Of a stretch of DNA of 46,556 nucleotides, positions 35,962 through 43,656 are shown piece by piece; position 1 is the stretch's first letter; each line of letters starts with the position of its first letter. Source of the DNA: Streptomyces fulvoviolaceus (GTDB lineage Bacteria > Actinomycetota > Actinomycetes > Streptomycetales > Streptomycetaceae); contig NZ_JOEY01000081.1 in assembly GCF_000718165.1 (NCBI RefSeq), forward strand, positions 1 to 46,556, written 5' to 3'. The position numbers and the translations under genes were made by a program. A model generated the notes under the pieces. That model made no database searches, was not told where the DNA came from, and saw only the letters and a list, made by a program, of their open reading frames with translations.

Positions 35962-37121
35962 GTGTCGGAGATGTCGAGCTTGCTCACCAGGATGGCCGAG
36001 GTGTCGTGCTCCCAGACGATGAAGTACTTGCCGGGCGCGTACTCGTCGCCCATCGGGTACGTGTCCCAGCCGGCGCCGGTGCCGGCCGGTGTCGGGTCGG
36101 TGGGGCCGGTGGGGTCGGCGAACAGCTTGCTGCTCGACCAGGCCGCGCCGGGGCTCTTGGTCCGGTAGTTCATGGCCTGCCGGATCGGGTTCGTCTTGGT
36201 GTTGTAGATGGTCAGGTACCGGCCGGTGCTGTCCTTGGTGAAGTAGCCCTTGGAATCGTTGTTGGGCACGTTGGTGTCCGTGCTCAAGGCGCCCCAGGAC
36301 TCGCCGCCGTTGGTGCTGACGGCCGTCAACGCGAAGGTCGGCGACGTGCCGTCGGCGGGCGTGCTGCGGGCGACCATGAGCAGCTTCGTCGGGTCGTCCT
36401 GCGAGATGACGAGCTGCGGTTCGCCGGGCAGGTAGGCGGTCGGGTTGGCTGCGGCGGTGCCGGCCGTCCAGGTCTGGAGGTTGTCGGAGTACAGCGCCCC
36501 GACCTGCCGGCCCGTCCACCAGACCGGCATGACGTATCTTCCGGTGGCCATCTGGACCGGGCGTCCGGCGAGGGCGAGGTTCCCATGGTCGGCGAGCGGC
36601 AGGTTGACGGTGAAGTCGTGCCAGGTGTGCCCCCCGTCGGTGCTCTCCTTGGCGACGATGGCGTTGATCGGCAGGCCCGAGTACTCCGAGGGCGAGGTCC
36701 TGCCCATGTACGCGATGATGCTGTTGCCCGTCTTGTAGAGCTCGACGTAGTGCCAGGAGTATTCGCTGGTCTCCTGCGCCAGCGTCTGCGGCCGGCTCCA
36801 GCTGGTGCCGCCGTCGGTGGTGTACGAGTAACGGATGTACCCGTGGTCGAAGACCGACTTGTCGGGGGCGGTGATCACCGAGGCGGTCGTGCCCTCCCGC
36901 CAGACCACCACCGCGTCGTTCTCGCTGGTGCTGATGATGTCGGGGGTGCGGGGCCCGTCGCCCTCGGTCGCCGTGTTCTGATAGGCCGTCATCGGCGCGG
37001 AGATACTCGCGGCGGACGCGCGGTCGGGTGCGATGAGCAGGGTCACGAGCAGCGCGGCCACGAGACCGAGGAGCCCGGCCGGCACGGCCACCCGGGGCCG
37101 ACGCGAGGACCGCTGTTCCAT
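35958..37121 (-). CDS. Exported sialidase-like (BNR/Asp-box) protein
   Basis: A 387-residue exported protein with the sialidase-type six-bladed propeller. Signal peptide at about residues 14-38 (AGLLGLVAALLVTLLIA, ending ASAA). Asp-box repeats SxDxGxxW are seen as TTDGGTSW, STDGGHTW and STNGGESW, and a looser YSDNLQTW. Whether it cleaves sialic acid is open, because the arginine triad cannot be assigned by eye. Start ATG 37121 overlaps the lectin stop (TAATG). Its stop TAG lies in the right end of the MITE-like element. Confidence 0.85.
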   Translation of the reverse strand: MEQRSSRRPRVAVPAGLLGLVAALLVTLLIAPDRASAASISAPMTAYQNTATEGDGPRTPDIISTSENDAVVVWREGTTASVITAPDKSVFDHGYIRYSYTTDGGTSWSRPQTLAQETSEYSWHYVELYKTGNSIIAYMGRTSPSEYSGLPINAIVAKESTDGGHTWHDFTVNLPLADHGNLALAGRPVQMATGRYVMPVWWTGRQVGALYSDNLQTWTAGTAAANPTAYLPGEPQLVISQDDPTKLLMVARSTPADGTSPTFALTAVSTNGGESWGALSTDTNVPNNDSKGYFTKDSTGRYLTIYNTKTNPIRQAMNYRTKSPGAAWSSSKLFADPTGPTDPTPAGTGAGWDTYPMGDEYAPGKYFIVWEHDTSAILVSKLDISDT

Positions 37122-37684
37122 TACCAGAGCCATTGCTGATCCTTGTTGTCGCCGCAGGTCCACTGAGCGGGCTTGATTCCGTTGGTCGTGTCGGTGCTGA
37201 GGACGGCCAGGCAGAACTTGCTGTTGTAGTTCATCAGCCGTTCGCTGCTGTCCTGCGCCCAGACCTGCTCGCCGCCGTCACCGCCGTCGCACGTCCACTG
37301 GATGGGGTTGGCGCCCTGCACCTTGGTGCTGCTCGCCATGGCGAGACACTTGCCGGTCGCCAGGTTCTTCACCTGGTAGCCGCCCGTCGCGGGGATGAGT
37401 GCCCAGTACTGGCTCTCGCTCGTGCTGCACGTCCACTGGATCAGCTCGGCTCCCTCCTCCGCGCTGGCGCCGCCGGGCACGGCGAGGCACTTCCCGGTGC
37501 CCTGGTTGTAGAGCCGGGCGTAGACGGGGTCCGCGGCGGCCTCGGCGGTGACCGCCGCGGTCGTGGTGGTCGTGGTGCTCTCTGCCGCCGTCGCCGTGCC
37601 GGTGAGGGAGGAACCGGACAGGAGGGGCGCGGTCAGCAGAGCGACGGCCGCCATGGCGAGGGGGATCCGGAAGGTTCTACCCAT
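37121..37684 (-). CDS. Secreted ricin-B-type lectin
   Basis: A 187-residue exported carbohydrate-binding protein. Signal peptide (about 1-33), Thr-rich linker, then one beta-trefoil from about residue 53 with three QxW-type repeats: IQWTCSTSESQYW, IQWTCDGGDGGEQVW and AQWTCGDNKDQQW. Six cysteines can form the usual disulfides. It has no catalytic domain and is followed, with a one-base overlap, by the sialidase-like gene, suggesting that the lectin targets the same glycans. Confidence 0.92.
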   Translation of the reverse strand: MGRTFRIPLAMAAVALLTAPLLSGSSLTGTATAAESTTTTTTAAVTAEAAADPVYARLYNQGTGKCLAVPGGASAEEGAELIQWTCSTSESQYWALIPATGGYQVKNLATGKCLAMASSTKVQGANPIQWTCDGGDGGEQVWAQDSSERLMNYNSKFCLAVLSTDTTNGIKPAQWTCGDNKDQQWLW

Positions 37685-37796
37685 GAAGGAGTTCTCTCGA
37701 TTCGGGTGAAACGTATGTGCTCATCACGTCACCAGAATGCGGAGGGGCTCCTGGGGCTGTCGTTGACACAGGGTCCACAGGGGATTGACTATGCGT

Positions 37797-38801
37797 CTAC
37801 TCGCCCCCGGACAGGACCTGGAACCGGTATTCCGTGGGGGAGATCCCGTACCTGGCGCGGAAGGCGCGGGTGAATTCGGAGGCGCCGCGGATGCCCCAGC
37901 GGGCGGCGATGGTGTGGACCGGCGTGGTGCGCAGCGCGGGGTTCGCCAGATCGCGGCGGGCGCCCGCCAGCCGCTGACCGCGGATCCAGGCCGCCACCGT
38001 CTCGCCCGACACCTCTTCCTGGAAGAGCCGGTGCAGATAGCTGAGGGAGATGTGGTGCGCGGCGGCGATCACGGGCGGCCGCAGCTCCGGGTCGTGCAGG
38101 TTCTGCCGGATGAACGCGCGGATGCGGGTGACCGTGACCCGGCGGTGGGTCTCCGGCGACAGGGCCACCTCGGCCTCCAGCGTGTGGGCGAGCCACGCCG
38201 CCAGCAGGTCGACCAGGACCATGCCCAGGCGGGGTGCGTCGGATGGCTGGAGGAAGTCGGACTGCCGCTCCAGGCCGGTGAGGAACCCCGTCAGCAGGGC
38301 GCCCGTTCCCTCCCGCCCGGACAGCCGCCTGCCCAGCAGTTCCCGGACCCGGTCCGGTGGCAGCGGCAGGAGGGACTTGGGGAAGTCCACGCCCACCCCG
38401 ACGATGAAGGGGATGTCCCGATCGGCCGACGGCCGCATGTTGTGGGGCTGCACGTCGTACGGGCGTGAGGTGTCGGACAGCCACAGGTCGTGCGGGCCGT
38501 ATGTGTCGGCCCGCCCCACGTGGTCGAAGCCCATCCCACCGCCGAGCACCAGCGACAGGTGGTACTCCTCGGGGTCGGACTGCCGCACCAGCCGCGCGTT
38601 CCGTCTGAACCGCGTCGGCCGGATCCGGATCGGCCACACGCGCACCGGCCCCAGTTCGAGTAATCGCTGCTCCGCCCGGAAGTCCGCGGCGTATTCACTG
38701 CTCATCTCGCTGGGCGCGATCGCCAGACTCATCACCTGCCGCCAGTACTCGAACCGGTGCTCCACCGGCACGTCCCCGGTCCGGAACGCCGTCCCGATCA
38801 T
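37797..38801 (-). CDS. AraC-family regulator with TTA codon
   Basis: A 334-residue AraC regulator. An AraC_binding_2-like domain (FEYWRQVMSLAIAPSEMSS, PEEYHLSLVLGGGMG, GPHDLWLSDTSRPYDVQ) is followed by helix-turn-helix units LRPPVIAAAHHISLSYLHRLF and TIAARWGIRGASEFTRAF, ending RYGISPTEYRF. Codon 47 is TTA (38663-38661), so expression may wait for bldA tRNA. It is upstream of the lectin and sialidase-like genes on the same strand (112 bases), its probable targets, and divergent from the DUF4394 gene. Confidence 0.93.
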   Translation of the reverse strand: MIGTAFRTGDVPVEHRFEYWRQVMSLAIAPSEMSSEYAADFRAEQRLLELGPVRVWPIRIRPTRFRRNARLVRQSDPEEYHLSLVLGGGMGFDHVGRADTYGPHDLWLSDTSRPYDVQPHNMRPSADRDIPFIVGVGVDFPKSLLPLPPDRVRELLGRRLSGREGTGALLTGFLTGLERQSDFLQPSDAPRLGMVLVDLLAAWLAHTLEAEVALSPETHRRVTVTRIRAFIRQNLHDPELRPPVIAAAHHISLSYLHRLFQEEVSGETVAAWIRGQRLAGARRDLANPALRTTPVHTIAARWGIRGASEFTRAFRARYGISPTEYRFQVLSGGE

Positions 38802-38914
38802 CCGCCCGCCCTCCCCCTGTCCCCGTCGGGCGGCCCCGTCCTGTCCCGCCCGTGCGGAGGGTACTTGAGCTCCATGGACCGTCGGTTACCAAGGGCATAC
38901 GAACACCCTGGTTC

Positions 38915-38932
38915 CGTAACAGACGTAACAGA
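38915..38932. promoter_or_regulatory. Tandem 9-bp repeat in divergent promoter
   Basis: CGTAACAGA occurs twice with no gap between AraC (start 38801) and DUF4394 (start 39024). Just before it, CCAAGGG and CCCTGG form a weak dyad. A regulator binding site is possible; nothing more can be said. Confidence 0.35.
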
Positions 38933-39023
38933 ACCGGGCTTTCGCCCATCCCGGGCGCATACGGCTCCGAAGGGAAGGTCATGCGCGGCCCACCGGGGGT
39001 CACGCGTCACTTACGGGGGCACC

Positions 39024-39935
39024 ATGCGCAAGCAAGCAGTCATCGGCGTGGCCACGCTGGCCCTGGCCGTCGGCACGGTCGGCTATGTGGCGGCGAACGA
39101 CCAGGGTTACTCCCCTTCGGGGATCTCCACCCAGTCCGGGACCGCGGCCGGGCTGCCCGGCGCCGCGGGCGACCGGCTGAAGGCGGTCGGTCTCACCGGC
39201 GACCAGAACCTCGTCAGCTTCCGCGTCGACCGGCCCGACCGCACGCTCCGGCTGGGCAAGGTGAACGGCCTCAAGGGCGACAGCAGGCTGGTCGGCATCG
39301 ACTACCGCGTCCAGAACACCAAGCTGTACGGAGTCGGGGACAAGGGCGGCATCTACACGATCCGCGAGATCGGCGCCAAGGCCACCAAGGTCTCGCAGCT
39401 GAGTGTGGCGCTGCAGGGCTCGAACTTCGGCGTCGACTTCAACCCGGCCGCCAACCGGCTCCGCGTCATCAGCGACACCGGCCAGAACCTCCGCCACAAC
39501 ATCGACGACCCGGCGGGCGCGCCCGCGGCCGGTACGACCGCGGTGGACGGCACCCTCACCAACCCGCCGGTCCCGCCCGCGACTTCCGGCACGACGGCCA
39601 TGGGCGTGACCGGAGCGGCGTACACGAACAACGACCTGAACGCCGCGACGGCCACCACCCTCTTCGACCTCGACACCGCCCAGGACCGGATCTCCGTCCA
39701 GTCCCCGGCCAACGCGGGCAACCTCGCCCCGACCGGTCAGCTGGGCACCGACGTGCCGTCCAACTCCGGGTTCGACATCTACAGTTCGGCGAACACCGGC
39801 ACCAACAGCGGTTACGCGGTGACGGGTTCCCGGGCCCTCCGCGTCAACCTGCTCACGGGCGCGGCCACTTCCACCGGCTCCTTCCCGAAGGGACACCAGG
39901 TGGTCGACCTGGCGATCCCGCTGCGGCAGGGCTGA
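39024..39935 (+). CDS. Exported DUF4394 protein
   Basis: A 303-residue secreted protein. Signal peptide at about residues 5-24 (AVIGVATLALAVGTVGYVAA). The rest is a DUF4394 domain: LVSFRVDRPDRTLRL, LVGIDYRVQNTKLYGVGDKG, FGVDFNPAANRLRVISDTGQ and a C-terminal HQVVDLAIPL. Propeller-like fold is expected; the function of the family is unknown. Repeat A3 starts 14 bases after the stop. Confidence 0.9.
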   Translation: MRKQAVIGVATLALAVGTVGYVAANDQGYSPSGISTQSGTAAGLPGAAGDRLKAVGLTGDQNLVSFRVDRPDRTLRLGKVNGLKGDSRLVGIDYRVQNTKLYGVGDKGGIYTIREIGAKATKVSQLSVALQGSNFGVDFNPAANRLRVISDTGQNLRHNIDDPAGAPAAGTTAVDGTLTNPPVPPATSGTTAMGVTGAAYTNNDLNAATATTLFDLDTAQDRISVQSPANAGNLAPTGQLGTDVPSNSGFDIYSSANTGTNSGYAVTGSRALRVNLLTGAATSTGSFPKGHQVVDLAIPLRQG

Positions 39936-39948
39936 GGCCGAGTTTTCT

Positions 39949-40111
39949 CGCCCCCGCCGCCCCTACCCGTCCCATCCTTCTGGGGCTCCGCCCCAGACCC
40001 CGCTCCTCAAACGCCGGAGGGGCTGAAAAACCCAGCCCGTCCGGCGTTTGAGGACGAGGCCCCTTCAGGGCCGACAGCGGGGGTCTGGGGGCGGCAGCCC
40101 CCAGGGACGGG
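39949..40111. repeat. Repeat family A, copy 3 (right end lost)
   Basis: Full left end (39949-39973) and both inner blocks (CTCAAACGCCGG, CCGGCGTTTGAG), but only the first eight bases of the right end (GGGACGGG) remain before the LysE start codon at 40113. The lost part is 17 bases. Confidence 0.88.
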
Positions 40112-40112
40112 A

Positions 40113-40727
40113 ATGGGAAGCATCGCCTTCCTCCTCACGACCCTCGTCGTGGTCGCCACCCCCGGTACCGGCGTCGTCTACACCCTTGCCGCCGGACTCT
40201 CCCGCGGGCGCCGCGCGAGTGTCGTCGCGGCGTTCGCCTGCACGCTCGGGATCGTGCCGCACGTGGTGGCCACCGTCACCGGGCTCGCCGCCCTGCTGAA
40301 CGCCAGTGCGGCGGCCTTCCAGGTCCTCAAGTACGCCGGTGTCGCCTATCTCCTCTACATGGCGTGGGCGACGGTGCGGGACAAGGAGGCGATCGCCGTC
40401 GACGAGCGGGGCACTCCGAGTTCGGCGGGCCGGGTGATCGTCCGGGGTGTGCTGATCAACCTCCTCAACCCGAAGCTGACGATCTTCTTCTTCGCGTTCC
40501 TGCCACAGTTCGTGGACCCGGCCCGCCCGCACGCGCTGCCGCGGATGCTCGCGCTCAGTGGCGTCTTCATGCTGGTGACGTTCGTGGTCTTCGCCGCGTA
40601 CGGCGTCCTCGCGGCCTCGGTCCGCGGTCACGTGATCTCGCGGCCGAGGGTGATGGCATGGCTGCGGCGGAGCTTCGCGGGGTCGTTCGTGGCGCTGGGC
40701 GCGAAGCTGGCGCTCAGCGGGCGGTGA
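40113..40727 (+). CDS. LysE/RhtB-family exporter
   Basis: A 204-residue membrane protein with about six helices that exports amino acids or related small molecules. The family start LVVVATPGTGVVYTLAAGLS and the central LINLLNPKLTIFFFAFLPQF are clear. The ATG lies one base after repeat A3, and the only purine-rich ribosome-binding sequence (AGGGACGGGA) belongs to that repeat. The first few residues (MGSI) may differ from the ancestral start. Confidence 0.92.
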   Translation: MGSIAFLLTTLVVVATPGTGVVYTLAAGLSRGRRASVVAAFACTLGIVPHVVATVTGLAALLNASAAAFQVLKYAGVAYLLYMAWATVRDKEAIAVDERGTPSSAGRVIVRGVLINLLNPKLTIFFFAFLPQFVDPARPHALPRMLALSGVFMLVTFVVFAAYGVLAASVRGHVISRPRVMAWLRRSFAGSFVALGAKLALSGR

Positions 40728-40746
40728 CGAGGGACGTCCGGATCTC

Positions 40747-40953
40747 CTACGTCTCCGTCGGATCCACCGTCGCCTGATGCGCCTCCGCCAGATGCTCCTG
40801 GGCCTTCAGCCACGGCAGGAACTGCGCGCCCTTGCGCCAGCCGCAGGTCTCGCAACTGACCGTGCGCTGCGTGCCTTTGCGCAGCACCCGGACGACGTGC
40901 TCGCGTCCGTGCTGGTCCCAGCGGCTCACCTTGCTCGTGTTGATCTGCAACAT
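40747..40953 (-). CDS. Small zinc-finger-like protein
   Basis: A 68-residue protein with CETC (C34, C37) and EHLAEAH (H54, H59), spaced as a C2H2-type zinc site. The rest is basic. GGAGGCGAGG precedes the ATG. Family not recognised; a DNA- or RNA-binding role is possible. Confidence 0.7.
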   Translation of the reverse strand: MLQINTSKVSRWDQHGREHVVRVLRKGTQRTVSCETCGWRKGAQFLPWLKAQEHLAEAHQATVDPTET

Positions 40954-41040
40954 GTGCCTCGCCTCCGGATAGGAGTGTGCAGCAAGACCAACATCAACAG
41001 CAGTATCTTCACAGCGAGTTCGTCAAACCGTGAAGCCTCC

Positions 41041-42486
41041 TCACACGATCGTCCGCGGCAGCCGCAGGCTGAGCAGGCCGGTCAGGGCGACACCCGCCAG
41101 CTGGACCAGCAGCGTGGTGACCAGGGCGTTCCGCATGCCCATGCCCGGGGCGAGGGACAGGAAGAGCGTGCCGAGGGTGGCGACGCCGAGTGCCAGCGCG
41201 GACTGCTGAGTGGTGATCATCACGCCACTGCCGACGCCGGCCCGGGCGGGCGGCACCTCGGACAGGACGATCCGGAAGACCACGGGGAGTTGGAGGGCCT
41301 GACCTACTCCGGCGATCGCGCCGCCGGGCAGGAGCGCGACGAGACCGAGGTCCGGCCAGGAGCGCCAGGCGGCCAGCATGATCAGGGCCAGGCCGACCGC
41401 CTGGATCACCGCACCGGCGGTCACCACGCGCGTGCCGTAGCGGGCGATGAGCCGCGGGCCCGCGATCGAGGTGAACAGGAACGTCACCGCCAGCGGGATC
41501 AGGGCCAGCCCCGCCTGGACCGGACCGAGCCCCGCGCCCTCCTGCAGCGCCACCGCGATCACGAACATGAACCCGCTGAAGCCCATCGAGAACGGCAGGA
41601 TCAGCAGCAGCCCGCGCCGCAGCGACACCAGCTCGAACAGGCTCGGCGGCACGAGCGGAGTACGGCCCTGGCGGTCCGCCCTGCGTTCCACGGCGTAGAA
41701 CGACCACGCCAGGAAGGGGAAGGCCGCCAGCGACAGCCACGTCCACAGCGGCCAGCCCGCCGCCCGGCCCTCGGTCAGCGGGGCCAGCAGCGCGAGCAGG
41801 GTGGCGGCCAGCAGGACCGTGCCGGGCCCGTCCACCGGCTCGGGGCGCTGGGCGCGGGTCTCCGGGACCGTACGGGCCGCGAGGAACAGGCCGACGAGGA
41901 CGACGGGCACGTTCACCAGGAACACCGCGCGCCAGCCGGTGCCCGCGCCAAAAAGAAAAGACAAAGGCGTCGCGGCGACCAGCACCCCGCCCAGGATCTG
42001 GCCCGCCACCATGGCCAGGCCGGCCGTCGCGCCGTACAGCCCCATCGCCTTGGCGCGGCGGGAGCCCGCGGTGGCCGACTGGATCGTGGCGAGCACCTGC
42101 GGCAGCATCGCGGCGGACGCCGCGCCCTGCGCGACCCGGGCCGCGACCAGGGTCCAGGCGGTGGGCGCGAGCCCGCACGCCAGCGAGGTCACGCCGAAGG
42201 CCGCCATCCCGCCGAGGAACAGCCGGCGCCGGCCGAAGAGGTCGCCGAGGCGGCCGCCGAGGACGAGGAGGACGGCGTACGCCAACCCGTAACCCGCCAC
42301 GACGAGTTCGAGGACCGACTCGCTCGCGGCGAGGTCCGCGCCGATGGTGGGCAGGGCGACGTTGACGATGAAGAAGTCGATGAGGGGGAGTGCCGCGGCC
42401 AGCAGCACGGTGAACAGGCCGAGGCCGCCCAGCGCGGGCGGTGCCACGGGGGAGCGGACGGCGAGTGGAGTGGTGGTTTCGGTCAC
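41041..42486 (-). CDS. MFS transporter, DHA2 family
   Basis: A 481-residue drug/proton antiporter with 14 predicted helices. Motif A is GRLGDLFGRRRLFL, motif C-like region GQILGGVLVAA. Residues 174-179 (PLSFLF) come from a run of codons unusual here (CCT TTG TCT TTT CTT TTT, 41967-41950), an AT-rich island within a GC-rich gene, just before the conserved GTGWRAVFLVNVP. Divergent from an XRE-type regulator gene with 101 bases between. Confidence 0.93.
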   Translation of the reverse strand: MTETTTPLAVRSPVAPPALGGLGLFTVLLAAALPLIDFFIVNVALPTIGADLAASESVLELVVAGYGLAYAVLLVLGGRLGDLFGRRRLFLGGMAAFGVTSLACGLAPTAWTLVAARVAQGAASAAMLPQVLATIQSATAGSRRAKAMGLYGATAGLAMVAGQILGGVLVAATPLSFLFGAGTGWRAVFLVNVPVVLVGLFLAARTVPETRAQRPEPVDGPGTVLLAATLLALLAPLTEGRAAGWPLWTWLSLAAFPFLAWSFYAVERRADRQGRTPLVPPSLFELVSLRRGLLLILPFSMGFSGFMFVIAVALQEGAGLGPVQAGLALIPLAVTFLFTSIAGPRLIARYGTRVVTAGAVIQAVGLALIMLAAWRSWPDLGLVALLPGGAIAGVGQALQLPVVFRIVLSEVPPARAGVGSGVMITTQQSALALGVATLGTLFLSLAPGMGMRNALVTTLLVQLAGVALTGLLSLRLPRTIV

Positions 42487-42512
42487 GCGGTCGAGCCTGC
42501 TCCCACTCCGAG

Positions 42513-42556
42513 CCTGGTACCAGAGTCTTCTTATCCTGGTAGAAGGAGTACCTGGA
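42513..42556. promoter_or_regulatory. CTGGTA operator cluster
   Basis: CTGGTACCAG (42514-42523) is a perfect palindrome. A second CTGGTA (42536-42541) is followed by the inverted form in GTACCTGG. Three or four half-sites lie between the divergent MFS and XRE-type genes and are likely bound by the latter. Confidence 0.6.
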
Positions 42557-42587
42557 AACAGGGTCCGCGGGGCGGCAGGCTGGAGGC

Positions 42588-43472
42588 ATGACGACGATGG
42601 CCCAGGAGACTACGGCGGCACCCCGCAGGGGCGAGGCGGACATCCGGCGGCACGAACTCGCCGCCTTCCTGCGCCACCGCCGCGAGCACGTCACCCCCGA
42701 GCAGGTCGGCCTGCCGCGCGGCCGCCGGCGCCGCACCCCGGGCCTGCGCCGCGAGGAGGTCGCGCAGCTCTCCGCGGTCGGCGTCACCTGGTACACCTGG
42801 CTCGAGCAGGCCCGCGACATCCAGGTCTCCGTCCAGGTCCTCGACGCCCTGGCCCGCACCCTGTTGCTCGACCCGAGCGAACGCGCCCACCTGTTCCAGC
42901 TCGCCGGGGCGGTGGACCCCACGCCCGCGACCACCTGCCCGTCGATCACTCCCGCGCTGCGGCAGGTCCTCGAACAGATGGAGCCGATCCCGGCCTGTGT
43001 GCAGAACAGCCGGTACGACATCCTCGCCTACAACCGCACGTACGGCCTGCTGCTGTGCGACCTGGACGCGGTGCCGCCCGAGGACCGCAACTGCATGGTC
43101 CTCTGCTACACGAGCGCGGAGTGGGCCGAGTCGATCGTGCACCTGGAGGAGACCCGGCGCCTCATGGCCGCCCGCCTGCGCGCCACGATGGCCGGCCATC
43201 TCGCCGAGCCCGCCTGGAAGATGCTCCTCAAGCGGCTGCGCGCGGAGTCCGCGGAGTTCCGAGAGGTCTGGGACCGGCACGAGGTCAACGCCCCCCGCCC
43301 CAAGCGCAAGGAGTTCCTCAACCGGTACGTCGGCCGCATCGACGTCGACCACACCGACCTGTGGCTCGGCCCGGAGACGGGGTCGCGCATGGTGACGTAC
43401 GCGCCGGCGGACCAGGTGTCGCGGGAACGGCTGGAGCGGCTGCACGCCATCGCACTCGCCAAGTCCGCCTGA
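42588..43472 (+). CDS. XRE regulator with MmyB-like ligand domain
   Basis: A 294-residue regulator. An N-terminal helix-turn-helix (ELAAFLRHRREHVTPEQVGL, GLRREEVAQLSAVGVTWYT) is followed by an MmyB-like (PAS-like) domain (VQNSRYDILAYNRTYGLLL, EFLNRYVGRIDVDH, HTDLWLGPETGSRMVTYAP). Members of this family often control neighbouring redox or efflux genes and may bind fatty acids. It likely represses the divergent MFS gene. GGAGG is one base from ATG 42588; ATG 42597 has better spacing. Confidence 0.92.
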   Translation: MTTMAQETTAAPRRGEADIRRHELAAFLRHRREHVTPEQVGLPRGRRRRTPGLRREEVAQLSAVGVTWYTWLEQARDIQVSVQVLDALARTLLLDPSERAHLFQLAGAVDPTPATTCPSITPALRQVLEQMEPIPACVQNSRYDILAYNRTYGLLLCDLDAVPPEDRNCMVLCYTSAEWAESIVHLEETRRLMAARLRATMAGHLAEPAWKMLLKRLRAESAEFREVWDRHEVNAPRPKRKEFLNRYVGRIDVDHTDLWLGPETGSRMVTYAPADQVSRERLERLHAIALAKSA

Positions 43473-43576
43473 ATCAGCCCCGGTTCACTGCAGCACCTTG
43501 CGGGCCGGTGGGGGGCTGCCCTGGCCGGGACGGCTCAGCGCGCTGAACAGAACTGGTGAAGTCGGCTGCGGAACCC

Positions 43577-43612
43577 CGCCCTTAAGGGGCGCGGGGAACT
43601 GCGCGACCAGCC
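43577..43612 (-). repeat. Repeat family B, copy 3 (inverted)
   Basis: Reverse complement of the copies at 4908 and 33892 with one base change (CTTAAGGG for CTTCAGGG). It lies between the convergent ends of the XRE regulator and the second MFS gene, 45 bases beyond the MFS stop, in the same orientation to that gene as the other copies have to leuA and glyS. Confidence 0.85.
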
Positions 43613-43656
43613 GCAACGGACCCGCAGCCGCCCTACAAGCACCATCCCTACGGCGA

